This document shows, in pieces, positions 11,388 to 23,389 of a stretch of DNA of 64,000 nt. A model generated the notes under the pieces. The model was given only the letters and a program-made list of their open reading frames with translations, searched no databases and was not told the origin of the DNA. The stretch covers positions 465,034 to 529,033 of the forward strand of contig MNCI01007580.1 of assembly GCA_015680685.1 (NCBI GenBank). The letters run 5' to 3'. This stretch comes from Gnetum montanum. Lineage: Eukaryota > Streptophyta > Gnetopsida > Gnetales > Gnetaceae. Numbering within the stretch: the stretch's first letter is position 1; the number at the start of each line of letters is the position of its first letter. Position numbers and translations under genes: made by a program.

Positions 11388-12307
11388 TGATGAGTTGTGT
11401 TATGTTGGTTATGTTGACGAGACCTTGTCGACGTAGCCTTATCGACGAGGCCTAGTTGATGCATCATATCATGCGTCGACGTGGCCCCATTAACGTAGTT
11501 CCTGTAGTCAACTATAAATACGTGTGTGCAGCTACATTTATGACAAGTAGAGATTGTAGTTGCAACGAAGCTTTTGTAGCTTTTCCATTTGCAAGTTTCA
11601 ATTTTAATCCTGAGTGCTTGTAGCAGGAATCATTGAGTGTACGGATCTTTACTTGAGCATTGTTGTACCTGAGCACGACAGTGTGTATGACAATAAAGAT
11701 GAGCTTTCAGATAAGCCTTACGGCACTTTGGATAGATTAGCTATTTCAATTATGCATTCAATGTTTTTAATTATTTATCAAATGTTTTCCATTAGTTATT
11801 AAATATTTTCTAGTTATTACATTAATGAAGCAATTAAGCTAGATAAATTACACAAATAAGTACGATTGCTTTGAGCGTAACACGTATTGGCTTGGTAATC
11901 TTAGTAGTGTTATTACTTTGTATGCCCAGTAGTGTAGTGCTTGGTCATCCAACAGTGGATACGTGGGTTCAGGATGTGCATGGAATGTGGGATCGGATGC
12001 TTATGTTAGGAGTAGTTAAATGCTAGCTAATTAGAATTTAGATTAGTTAATCAAATTCTTTTTATCTACATTTTGAGCACCAAACTATAAAACACAAAAT
12101 GATAAAAATTGAATGCCTCAGTTACACTTAACCATACCAACGAATGTCACAAGTGTAACTGGGAAATAATGATTGATCATAGGGCTAGATTCACTTCTTA
12201 AAGGACTAGTGCACTAGAAACAATAAAGTTCATGGAATTCAACCAGATCGCGCATGAACACGATGTGATTTGTATGGTTGGGCATAGGGGTACCTTGCCA
12301 CTCATTG
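11388..12307 (+). repeat. 5' LTR of element B
   Basis: It starts TGATGAG and ends CTCATTG (the 3' copy ends CTCATCA). U3 has TTGTCGACG, TATCGACGAG and GCGTCGACG palindromic sites before the TATA box CTATAAATA. The poly(A)-signal inverted repeat is TCTTTACT (11646-11653, one substitution from TCTTTATT) with AATAAAGA (11692-11699). Confidence 0.9.
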
Positions 12308-12308
12308 T

Positions 12309-12326
12309 TGGCGTTGTTGCTGGAGA
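12309..12326 (+). other. Primer binding site of element B (tRNA-Asp type)
   Basis: TGGCGTTGTTGCTGGAGA matches 14 of 18 bases of the complement of a plant tRNA-Asp 3' end (TGGCGCCGTTGCCGGGGA). All four differences are C-to-T or G-to-A. It lies one base after the LTR, as in element C. Confidence 0.75.
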
Positions 12327-12462
12327 CTTTGTTTGTGGAACGTGCGCTATTTAGGTCTAAGTGAATACCATTAATATTGTTGTACGAACCTAAAGGTCAA
12401 TATTATCCCCACTATACATAGAATTATAAAAGCACATTGATAATTTTATTTTGTTTTGCAAA

Positions 12463-13373
12463 ATGTCTTCTTCTTCTCGCAAGCATAAAGATACCAAACC
12501 ATTGGTTCCACAAGCATGCCAGGTGGTATACACTCATTCAAATGAGTTTGTGTCGAACTTCACCTTCATCCTACATCAAGATGAATAGCTGCAATGGCAT
12601 GATATGGAGGGCAATGTCGTCTTGTCCCCCAATTGATCTGTGCCCAAGATGCTATTCAAAACCCTTAAGAAGTTGAACATAGCAGATCTTCACGAAGAAT
12701 ACGTTGTGGATAGATATGACACTCGAAATTACTGTCCTAATGAAACACAACGCAAACGAGATCGACATTAAGAGAAACTCCTTGAAGCTACAGAGGGGAA
12801 ACATTACACCAATCCCTTATTCCTACTAAATCAAGATGACAATGAGGATCCTCCTACTGAAAGTTCTCAACATGAAAATTCTCCACCCCCTGATACTGGT
12901 GATGAGGGTGTGAACCTGAACCTATGATCCACTATTCATAAATTGGATTCAGGAAAAAGTGATAGCCAAGGTAGGAACTTAGGCAAGCACCACAATAACA
13001 AGAGATCTAAGGATGGTGATTGTAATAAGCATAAGGGTGGTGGTGGACATCGTGGTGGTGGTGGCGGCCCACCTTCTTTTTCATTCGATTTCGAACATTC
13101 CTCTTCATCTAACGGTTTTCATGGAAGCTGCCATCGAAACAACCATGATGAACGTGATCAGCCAAATAAGAATGATTATGAAGGCCACTAAAATCGAAGG
13201 GGTGGTTGAAACCATCATCGTTGTCATCAATCTAGTGATGATGATGAACCTTTATTAGCGACTTGAAATATGCTCAACATTGCAGAGGCAGTGAAAATTA
13301 CAACCAGACATATGAAGGATATTCAGATCAAGCGCCTAGACATGAACAATATCCCAAGATTTAAGGGGGGGAG
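12463..13373 (+). pseudogene. Element B gag, N-terminal part (interrupted by element D)
   Basis: One reading frame starts at ATG 12463 (MSSSSRKHKD..), runs through a His/Gly/Asn/Asp-rich low-complexity segment, and ends at RLDMNNIPRFKG, where element D is inserted. Several in-frame stops (for example after HQDE, after VNLNL and before NMLNIAEA) make it a pseudogene. The same N-terminus is found in element D. The capsid-like part continues at 23390. Gag would form the virus-like particle. Confidence 0.85.
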
Positions 13374-14242
13374 TGATGAGCAGCAAGGTACCCCTACACC
13401 CAACCATATGAATCACAAGTGTTCACGTGCAATCAGGTCAAATTTTGTAGACTATAATTGCTAAGTACACTAGAGCTAAACAGTGTGTGTGTGTGTTGTT
13501 TGTTCGTTGTCTTTCTAGTCCCACTTGTGGAATGTAATTGTATGGTTAAGTGTGATTGAGGCATAAGATTTTTATTAATTTGTGTTTTTATGGAATTACT
13601 CACCTAGAATAAGAATAAAAGTAAGAGTGATTAAAAGTAAAAGCGATTAATTGCTAAGTAAACTATAGTCTAATCTAGCCTAACACAAGTAATCGTTCCC
13701 ACTTCCCAAACACATCTTGAACTTTGTGCAAACACTGCTGGGCTATCAAACACTAATCATTCCTGAGCTACCAAGCATCACACGTATGCTCGAAGGGGTC
13801 GTGCTTGTGTAATTTAATGATTTTCTTGATTGATCAAAATAAATAACATTAATGTAAATTGCATAAAATATAAATGCATAGGAAAGAAAATCTTAAGTGC
13901 TACAAGGAATGGATCAAAGAGTTCTTCTTTATTGCCAACACAATGGTGTGCTAAGGTACATCAATTCTTGAATAAAGATCCATTCACACTTAGACCTCCT
14001 GTTGCAGGCACTTGGAAAATATTTTAACTTTCAATTGGATAAATTGCAAGAGTTTCACTACTTAACTGCTAAAAACTTACTCCCAATTGTGCACTTGGGC
14101 GCTATATGTATAGACTCGGGAGTAACCCTGCAATATCGAATGTATGATATTGCATCTTGGGCCACGATATAGCATACCCGATATCGTGTACCCGATATCG
14201 CAGCCACCCTGATATCGGAGTAATGAAAAACACAATTTATCA
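13374..14242 (-). repeat. 3' LTR of element D
   Basis: In element orientation it starts TGATAAATTG and ends CTCATCA. GATATC-type cores lie at about 14132-14216 and a degenerate TATA box just beyond. The poly(A)-signal stem arms are at 13926-13933 and 13971-13978. A GT microsatellite lies near 13483. Confidence 0.88.
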
Positions 14243-16230
14243 TACCCCTATGATTGAATGAAAACTTGTTCTCGAGTATAGAAGAAGAGGAACAAGTCCT
14301 TTACAAAATATAATAGGGGGTGTGGGCTTATTTGATTGACATGCAGAGTGATACAGAGAAAACAGATAGATACAGAAGTGCCTGAGCATTCAACATTACA
14401 ATTGTGTACAAAACTGGGTGTTCATGACAATAGGAAAGAACACCAATGGATACAAAGGACATCCAACCCCTCTTGACAATAGAAGAATGAGGGAGAGGTA
14501 GAAGAGATCCAACGGTTATGAACAACAATCTCCTGCGAGTGATATGGTTGCATCCTCCTTGGTGACGACAGTCCCACTTCCAATCCACGCTTCCCACTAC
14601 AATCACAACAAAACCAAGGATTAGTATTTATAGTGCAACAGATAATGGCTGAGTACCTTGTCTCGTCAGTGATTTTATCTAGCCAGGTTGTGATTGTGAT
14701 AGATTGGTTGCTTGATGTTGTTAGTGGAAAGACTAATGAATGGGTTAAGTAAGAGAATCCATATAATTTAGAAAAAGCTTAACACAAGGAATACTGGAAA
14801 GAGGGTATTCACAATAATAAAAAGGAGTTCATTACAAATAGTTGTGAAGGTGCATACAATTGGATGACATGAATGGGGTAAATAAAAAGAATTTGATTGT
14901 AACAATGTCTAAGGGTAAAGAACTTAACTTAACCAAACCAAAAGATATGCAAGTGGGTCCTCCCCAAAGCAGGCATAGACCTTTTATGCCCTTGCATAAC
15001 TTCAAGCCAAGGAGTCCGTGGGCACCATGGATGATTAATAATTATGGAAAGTTAAGTACAAAAACCCAAAAGTAACTGACTAAGAAACTCAACACATTAG
15101 ACCAGAAAATTGAATCAAAACATGAAACCGATAGTGAGGTAAGGCATGAAAAGCATAAATGGATGATAAAGAGAGTGGAATGGAGTTCCTAATTATGGTC
15201 ACATGCAGTCCCTTTTGGAGTTTGTGATTGAATGACTTGGTAGGATCCATCCTCAATCCAGATCAAAACCAACCATTTTCAGTGACTTTGCATCAACATT
15301 CTAAGGCAAGTCCATCCCCTGAGATACAAGAATGCTCCCACAAAACAACCACCATTCCAAATTGGAGTGAAGGTAGGAAGTGAGAAGGGCCTTAGTTAGA
15401 GGAGATAAGACAAGTCTCATAACTAGTGCTTGTAGCCCTTTTATTTGGTCTAAGGGGTGTGCTTTGAATTCCCATGTTTTTTTTGAATGGGAACCACACC
15501 ATGCAAAGACCCATGCATTTTTCTGCATTTATTTTGTCCAAGGGGTGTGCTTTGAATCCTCATCTTTTTTTTTTGTGATGAGTACCACACCATGTAAGAA
15601 CATATTTGATTTCCTATTGTGAAATGACATGGAATTGTGAAAAGCTTACGAGAACACTTTTGCACACAGGAAAATAGAAAAGCACATAGAATACCACATC
15701 CCTTTGAAGCCACACCCTATCCAAACCTTTGATTCCTTCCCAATTCCAGAAATTACACAAGTCATCAATTTATTAAAGTTGCATTAATGAAGAAGAGATT
15801 GCACGTTTCCAAAACAAGGAAAACCATAAAGTATGTGGATGGGTAGATGATGGGGACTCACTACTTGTTACATGAAAAGAAACCATGTCCAAGTTGTAAG
15901 TAACGATGTTCAAAGTCAAAAACTAGACATCAACAATCAAATTACAAATGAAGCATACCATCATCGAGTAGTGCATTACCATTGTACCTGCCACCTTATT
16001 AGCAGAAAAAGTAGAGAAACACATCAAACACAAGCAAACATAACCATAAAAGAAAGTAAAAGAGTAGATAATAAATATTGAATATATTAACGATGGTGTA
16101 AAATAAAATAGCCTTAAAAATACAAATATGTAAAACAAAAAATGTAAAACAAAGAAGATGAAAACAAAAAGTTGTAAAACCAAAAATGTGTAAAACAAAA
16201 AGGTTAAAAACTGAGGAGCTGCCTAAGGTG
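14243..16230 (-). other. Post-pol noncoding region of element D
   Basis: Reading from pol toward the LTR, it holds a U-rich tract (about 16215-16085, repeated TTTTGTTTTACA) and two poly-U hairpin motifs (15600-15536, 15508-15451). These are followed by the conserved AAAGCAGGC block near 14945-14970, a splice-acceptor-like GTGATTGTAG at 14606-14597, and the polypurine tract at 14259-14243. The same parts, in the same order, occur in element E. There is no coding domain; short frames here are not supported. Confidence 0.7.
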
Positions 16231-19200
16231 TTAGTATGGATGGCCATCTCCCCCATGACTAAGTTGGAAGGGAGAGATCCGAAAGATTGAGCATTGTTGT
16301 CCATCTGACGAGGTGTTTGTTGTGTTGGTTGGCTTGAGCTCATGGAAAATTTTTATTTGTTGAATGTTAACTAATTGTTTCTTGTCTGGGTTGTCAGGTT
16401 TGTATATGATCATGGCCCTAGATGGAAAAGTCTCATCTATGATGTAAGGTCCTTCCCACAATGTTTGAAATTTGGTTCGTTGGGGTACATGTGTAGGATT
16501 CCAATAAAGAACCTTGTCTCCTAGTTGAAACTTGACGTTTCTTATTTCGAGGTCATGGTGTTTCTTGTTGAATGCCTTATGTGTTTTGTTGGATGACATG
16601 GCTATTAACAGAGTTTCATCTAGCAAGTTGAGATTCATTAATCGTTCTTTCTATGCTAGACTTAGATCTAGGTCAAGGTCATAGGTTGTAGAGAGTGTAT
16701 GGAGCTCAGATTGGATGGGTAATGTTGGTAGTTTTCTGTACACAAGCTCATAGGGAGAATAACCGATGGGAAGCTTCCATGTGGAGTGATAGGCCCAAAT
16801 TGCATCATTTAATTAGTGCTCTAGTCCTTTCGATATTTGCTAATGGTACGTGTTAAGATTTTTGTAATCTCCCGATTAGTGACCTTAGCTTGACCATTGG
16901 CTTGGGGGTGATATGGTGTTGTGAGTTTATGTTCAACCCCCAAGCATTGCATTAGCTTCTGGAAAGTGGCACCTATAAAATGAGTTCCATTATTAGAAAT
17001 TAATGCATGAGGTACACCAAACCTAGTTATGATGTTTTGTTGTACAAATGGAGTAGCAGTGGTGGATGTACAATCGACGATGACTGCTGCTTCTGCCCAC
17101 TTGGTACAATAGTCAACTACGACTATTATATATGCCTTTTCATTTGATAAAGATGTGATGGGACCCATAAAGTCAATGCCACAAATATCGAATGGCTCGA
17201 GAGGTTGTATCCATTGTTGTGGCCTCTCTATTCGAGTTGTCATTCCACCATCCCTCTGGCAACGATATCAAGCACGGATAAATTGGTGTGCATCCTTGAA
17301 GATTGTTGGCCAATAATACCCTGCTATGAGGATTTTTATGGTTGTGTGTCTCTTGGCATAATGGCCTCTACAAGGACCTTCATGAGCATCCTAAGGAACA
17401 CATAGTTGATTCGTATTAGGGACACACCAACATACCAGGCCATCGGGACAAACCTTGTTAAGGTTTTCATTAATCTCCATGAAATATTTGACCCGGTGAA
17501 GAAACTGTTGTTTCTTTCTAGTGTCCAGCCCTTGCAGTAGTTTTTGCTTGATTAGATGAGTGAGGATGGTGTCATACCATTTTAGTTCATTAGGCATTTA
17601 TGCATTAATAGCACTTGCAAGGAGAGATTCGTCAGGGAATTAGTCAGATAAAGGGCTCTCTTTCTCCTTGTCATCCCATCTTAGTTGCAATAAGTGATTT
17701 GCAACCACATTCTCCACATGTTTACGATCTACCATTGTAAGATCAAATCCTTGTGAAATCACGAGCCACCGTATGACATGAGAGCTCACCGTTGGTTTGT
17801 TCATTAGAAATCTGATGGTGCTATGATCTGTGTGCACAAACACTTTATAGCCAAGCACATAGTGCCTGGACTTCTCTAAAGTGAACAACACTACCATTAA
17901 CTCCTTTTCTGTGGTGGTGTAGTTCAATTGTGCACTTGCAATGCTTCAGCTTGCCTAGTGAATGTAATATAAATTTTTTTGATCATCCATTTGGGTAAAC
18001 ACTGCCCCCAAAGCATAATTCGATGCATCGATCATCACATGAAATGGTCTAAACGAATCTGGTGCTTAAAGAATGGGGGTTTTAACAAGCTTTTGCTTCA
18101 ATTATTGAAATGCTACTTCACATGCAGGGGTTTAGACGAATGATGCATCCTTCTTTGTCAATTCTACCAATGGCTTGGCAATTTTGGAAAAATTCTCGAT
18201 GAATCGCCAATAGTAGCCAGTATGACCAAGGAATGACCAAAATTCTTTAACTATTTTAGGTTGGTGGGTTATTCCTTGGATGACCCTTATTTCTTTAGGG
18301 TCCACCTCAATTCCTACTTTCGAAATGCGATGCCCCAAGACTGTGCCTTCCTAGACCATAATATGGCTCTTTTGCCAATTGAGCCGAAGGTTTGTTTCAA
18401 CACATCTCTTCAACACTTACTCAAGACGGTCCAAGGCTTGCTCGAACGTAGCTCCGTAGGTAGAAAAATCATCCATAAAGACTTCTACCCTACTACCGAT
18501 CTATTGTTGAAAAATGCTGAGAACTAATCATTGCAATGTGGCTAGGGAATTACATAGACCAAATGGCATTTGATGGTAAGTAAAAGTTCCTCAAGGACTT
18601 GTGAAAGTTGTCTTTGCTTGGTCCTCTAGTGTAATTTGAATTTGGTTATAGCCACTATAACCATCCAGAAAGCTGTAATAATAGTGCCTAGAAATGGTGT
18701 CCAACACTTGGTCGATGAAAGAAAACAGAAAATGATCCATGAAAGTTGCTATGTTGAGCAGTTGGAAGTCAATGCACACCCACCATTTGCCTTCTTTTTT
18801 TGGTACGATCACGAGTGGACTGACCTACTCACTATCTATGATTGGGTAGATGAATCCTACTTTGAGGAGTTATTCAATCTCCTCTTTGACAATCTATTTT
18901 AACTTGGGATTCAAATGTCGCTGCAGTTGTAGTTTCAGCTTGATGGTGGGGTCAGTGTATATTCGGTGCGATCATATTCTTGGATCTATCCCAGTAGGTT
19001 TGGAATATGACCAGGCAAAGGTTGCTGACCATTTTTCCATAACTTTTATCAACCTTTTCTTTTGTTCTGTAGTAAGCTTGGCATTAATGATAACTGACCT
19101 TCCATTTTTCAAAAATATGCACTTCTTTCCAACCGGTAGTATCTTCAATTTAAGGGGCTCTTGTTTAAAATTATCAAAAATTTCTAGCTCACCCCAATTG

Positions 19201-19852
19201 GCATCATCATTTGCTCCTTCGGAGAGCTAGTGATGAACTTGCTCGAGTTCATCCATATAACATACTCATACATTAGGCCCTTAGCAGGTTCCACGCATAA
19301 TGTACTATTGCTAGCATCAGCTGTCAGCCACTAGGTGCCTTTTTGTTTTGTGGATGCTATGTACAAACATCTTTGGATATCAGCTTCTGGTGCACACTGT
19401 TTGCATGTAGATATAGATGTTTGCTTTACTGACCATAACTTCTGCACACAATGACACCTTGAATCGCTGTACACGATACATGGAACTCTCTTCTTCTCGA
19501 TCTTTTTAAATTCATTTTCTTTTGATATCTCCAAGAAAAGATCTCTAATGGCCATTTTGACATTAGCAGTACTTAGCCATGCCCTTCCCATAATAATTGA
19601 AAAGTCCCCCTTGTAGTTCTCCACTTTGATTACTAGGAAATCAACGAGATATGACCACCCACAAATGGTGGTGACAATGTCCTCAACTAGTCCCAATGGA
19701 ATAGTGATGGACTGGTCTACTAGTTCCAGCCAGATGTTGCTCTTCTTCAAAGGAGGAAGGTTCCACATTGTGTACATCTCATGTGAGATCAAATTAACAC
19801 TGGAACCAAAGTCAAGAAGAGCTTTACAAGGCTCATTCCTAGCAATTTCCAA
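16231..19852 (-). pseudogene. Element D pol (protease, RT, RNase H, integrase), decayed
   Basis: Protease is at 19852-19331, with the aspartate motif ALLDFGSSVNLI. RT lies at about 18812-18132, with SFLDGYSGYNQI and the catalytic MDD in VFMDDFSTYG. RNase H-like sequence is at 17927-17640 (TEKELMVV, FVHTDHS). The integrase His/Cys region and core lie at 17597-16821, and a C-terminal chromodomain-like tail (KFQTLWEGPYII) at 16638-16231. In the integrase core the first Asp is present (GIDFMG), the second reads Asn (ISNNGTHF), and the Glu position is Lys (NGQAKVTN). Stops interrupt RT and the linkers. Order and motifs are those of Ty3/Gypsy elements. The final codons overlap a polypurine-like tract at 16243-16263. 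Confidence 0.88.
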
Positions 19853-20127
19853 GTAAGCTAGGGGACTCTCAGGATCAGCTAATTTTCTGGGTAGGTTACT
19901 AGCTCAAATCCAATCGGATACAACATGTGTCAGCATTACAGTATGGATTTGAGAAGGATTTTGGTTTGATGGGGACTCAGATAGAGAGGAAATAGAGAAA
20001 GTTGGAGGAGCAGGGTTATCAACCACCGATGTATTTGAGGGCTTTGGTGGACTACGAAGCTGGAAGAAGGTTCTTTTCTTTGTTCGTGGTTTTGACCTAC
20101 TTGATGGATTAATCGATTACAGATTAA

Positions 20128-22382
20128 CTACCCTCGTAGCGTTCCTTTGTTGTGGTTGTGTAGGTAATTCACCCTACATGAATGGAGTAGGTGGTAGCTG
20201 TGAAAGAGGTGGAGGAGTAGGTGGAGGAACAAGAGGTGCACGAGGGTAGTCGATGGCATCCCTCCTTGGATACAACGATTGGTATGTTTCAGGAGGGTAG
20301 TGGTGAGGTTGGTAAGCAACAACATGACCAAAGGAGTCTCTTGGGGATTAAGGTTGCTGAACATAGTAACCATAGGGATCTGGTTGCCGGTAAGGATATT
20401 ACTGTCTTGGAGGTGGCAATGCCCACAATTGTGGTTGTTGCCACTATTGATACAATTCATAAGGTTGCAAAGGAGTTCCACTTAGGTAGTATTGCTATGG
20501 TTGGTGGAACTGTTGAGGATTTCCTTGTGGATAAGGTAATATTTTGGGCATTTGCTTTTGTGCAAGTCGTGAATGTAAGACGTACACCCCAGATTCCTGC
20601 AAGTGTGATACAATTGGACAACATCCCTTAGGATGTTCATACTGGTAAACATAACACCCACCATCATCATCTGAATCACTATCTGCAACCATCTCTATTG
20701 CAACCATTTTACCTTTACCCTTAAATATGGTGCGTTCAGCTTCCTTACATCTTCGATGTGCTCGCTCATCGCTTTGCTCCTTAGACTCTTTAGTAGTTTT
20801 TGAAATAACTTGAAACCTATTGTCCATGGAGTCCCATAATTGATCAACCTTAGTCATAATTTCTGATTGCAATTTCTGGAATGTCAAGGTTTTCTAATTA
20901 ACCACATCATCTTTGGTGAATTCATCCTTACTGTCATAAAATCTAACCTCCTTTTTCCAAATAGAAGGATCTCTGTTGTATTCTTCTACACTTTCACATT
21001 TTTTCAATTCTCACTCCTCCTTAGCTACCTACTTAATTAGTTTTTGGATCCGACTGGCACTTAACTCTATCAATTTCCCTTGGGCATAGGCGCTAAAGGT
21101 TTTCCTAGTTTCAGATCACAACTTGTCTATGATATGACAAAGTTGATCAAGTTGAGAGTATCCATGGCTGGGACACCTATGCAACAGAGTAATATCGGCC
21201 AATAACAGCATCCAAGGGTTCATGATTCCCTTGTTTCCACCCTTGAATTTGTTTTCTTAGATTGGATACTCAAGAGTACGTTTAATATTTATCATTGAAT
21301 AATTCCAACATTGTACTCCACCGCCTAATTGATTTTGGTTCCAAGGATCGATACCAATTTTTTGCTTCCTTCATAAGTGTCCTTGGAAATAATTTTAGCT
21401 TTTTCCAATCATTTTCAATGTTCTGCAAAGCACATACATCTTGGAAGGCCTGGAGATGATTTTGCGGATTAGCATCATATCCTCCCTTGAACTGAGAGAT
21501 GTTGTTCATATCCAGCCTCTTTATTCTGCTGTCCTTCACGTGCCTGGTTAGAATCCTCATAGCCTCTACAATATTCAACATGCCCCAAGTAGCAAGTAGA
21601 GGTTCATTAAGGCCATGATGTTGGGCCTCTCAAGATTGCCCATGTATTTGATCACGATTGTTCTGATGATCCCTTATGTTGTTTTGGTCCTATCGGTCAC
21701 ATCCATCACGGTTATTTCTTTTGTGGCCATGATATGAACTAGATGAAGAAGAAGACGACAACAATGAAGGGGAAGAAGAAGGGGAACTTGCTTTGCACTG
21801 ATGCCTATCACCCGTTCTTTGATGCTTGTGACCATGATCTCGATCATGATCTCCTTTGTCCCCCTTTTCTTGACTTGCTTCTTTAGATCCATTTTTGTCA
21901 TGACCAGAACTTGGATTATGGATTGTGGATTGTACATTCTGGTTTAGAGCTCCTTGAACAAAGTCAAAGAGGGGAGAATCACTAAAGAAGTGGTCTTCTT
22001 CATCAATCGAGCCCAGCGGAGGTGGAAAGATATTTGACCCCTTGCCCTTCACAAGCTCATGCTAGTGCTCCAGCTACTAATCCCTTAATTTTTGTGCTTC
22101 AGTGAGATGATAATCTCTTAAGTCGAGATCTCACATCTTGTATTCTCCATGAAGATGTTGAAGTCTATGTTGTGCGAGCATTAGTTGGGGCATTGCTGGA
22201 ATAGATTGGTTAGGTGGCAACACAATGTTGCCTTCCATATCGTGCCATCACATCAGTTCATTTTGATGTAAAATGAAGGTAAAGTTTGGTACATACTCAT
22301 TGGGATGAGCATACACCACTCGGTATTGTTGAGGCACCTAAACTACCTTGGGTGGAGATGGGCTCCTATGCGAAGAAGACAT
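20128..22382 (-). pseudogene. Element D gag, decayed
   Basis: The start is ATG at 22382 (MSSSHRSPSPP..), equivalent to B gag. Then come an acidic/Ser-rich low-complexity stretch (22052-21690), the capsid-like segment RLDMNNISQFKGGYDANPQ..WYRSLEPKSIRRW (21581-21282), and a nucleocapsid-like CYVYQYEHPKGCC (near 20660). The Cys/His spacing CX2CX3HX4C of related copies is partly changed here. The frame shifts between about 21282 and 20887, and several stops are present. Confidence 0.82.
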
Positions 22383-22517
22383 TTTGTGTTAATAAATAGT
22401 GTGTAATTGAGATTTAATTTAATGATAATAATTTTTTTCGTAGGATTTGACTCTTAGGGTTCGAACAATGAGGTTACTAAGTTTTACTAGGTTTAGATAG
22501 TGCACGAAGAAGTACAA

Positions 22518-22535
22518 TCCCTAACAACGATGCCA
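22518..22535 (-). other. Primer binding site of element D (tRNA-Asp type, decayed)
   Basis: On the minus strand it reads TGGCATCGTTGTTAGGGA, 13 of 18 matches to the tRNA-Asp complement, all differences being transitions. One base separates it from the LTR. Confidence 0.7.
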
Positions 22536-22536
22536 A

Positions 22537-23389
22537 TGATGAGTGGCAAGGTACCCCTATGCCCAACCATATGAATCACAAGCATTCACGTGCAATCTGG
22601 TCGAATTTCATAGACTATAATCGCTAAGTACAGTAGAGCTAAACAGTGTGTGCGTGTTGTTCGTTCGTTGTCTTCCCAATCCCACTTGTGGAATGTAGTT
22701 GTATGGTTAAGTGTGACTGAGGCATAAGATATTTATTATTTTGTGTTTTTATGGAATTACTCACCTAAAACAAGAATAAAAGTAAGAGTGATTAAAAGTA
22801 AGAGTAATTAATTACTAAGTAAACTATAGTCTAATCTAGCCCAACACAAGTAACTGTTTCCACTTCCTAAACACATCCTAAACTTTGTGCAAACACTGGT
22901 GGGCTATCAAACGCTAATTGTTCCTAAGCTACCAAGCGTCACACGTATGCTCAAAGGGGTCATCCTTGTGTAATTTAATGATTTTCCTGATTGATCAAAA
23001 TAAATAACATTAATGTAAATTGCATAAAAGATAAATGCACAAGGAAAAAAATCTCAAGTGCTGCAAGGAATGGATCAAAAAGTTTGTCGTTATTGCTAAC
23101 ACAATAGTATGCTCAGGTACATCAATGCTTGAATAAAGATCTGTTCACACCTAGACCTCCTGCTGCGGGTACTTGGAAAATATTCTAACTTTTAATTGAA
23201 CAAACTACAAGAGTTTCACTACTTGACTGCTAAAAACTTACTCCCAATTGTGTGCCTAGGCATTATATTTATAGACATGGGAGTAACACTATGATATTCA
23301 ATGTACGATATCGCATCTTGGGCCGTGATATTGTGTACTCGATATTGCGGCCACCCTGATATTGGAGTGATGAAAAACACGATTTATTA
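22537..23389 (-). repeat. 5' LTR of element D
   Basis: This is the partner of 13374-14242, with a (T)TAATAAATCGTG-type start and CTCATCA end in element orientation. The poly(A) AATAAAGA arm is at 23132-23139, but its partner arm is mutated (TCGTTATT). The TATA-like region CTATAAATATAA is better preserved than in the 3' copy. Confidence 0.88.

Larger units (their letters stand above)
13374..23389 (-). mobile_element. Element D: complete minus-strand Athila-like retrotransposon nested in B gag
   Basis: LTRs at 22537-23389 (5') and 13374-14242 (3') enclose gag, protease, RT, RNase H and integrase in the expected minus-strand order. B gag reads up to PRFKG on the left and resumes at GGY on the right, so D inserted into a G run in that gene. 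The flanks read GGGAG and GGGGG, which is consistent with a slightly altered 5-bp duplication. LTRs are roughly 90 percent identical by eye. No env-like domain follows pol, only about 2 kb of conserved noncoding sequence. Stops and a frameshift disable it. Confidence 0.9.

Noticed and set aside
15923-16343. Phe/Tyr/Cys-rich minus-strand frames that look like membrane proteins
   Set aside because: They are translations of the noncoding U-rich tract after pol.
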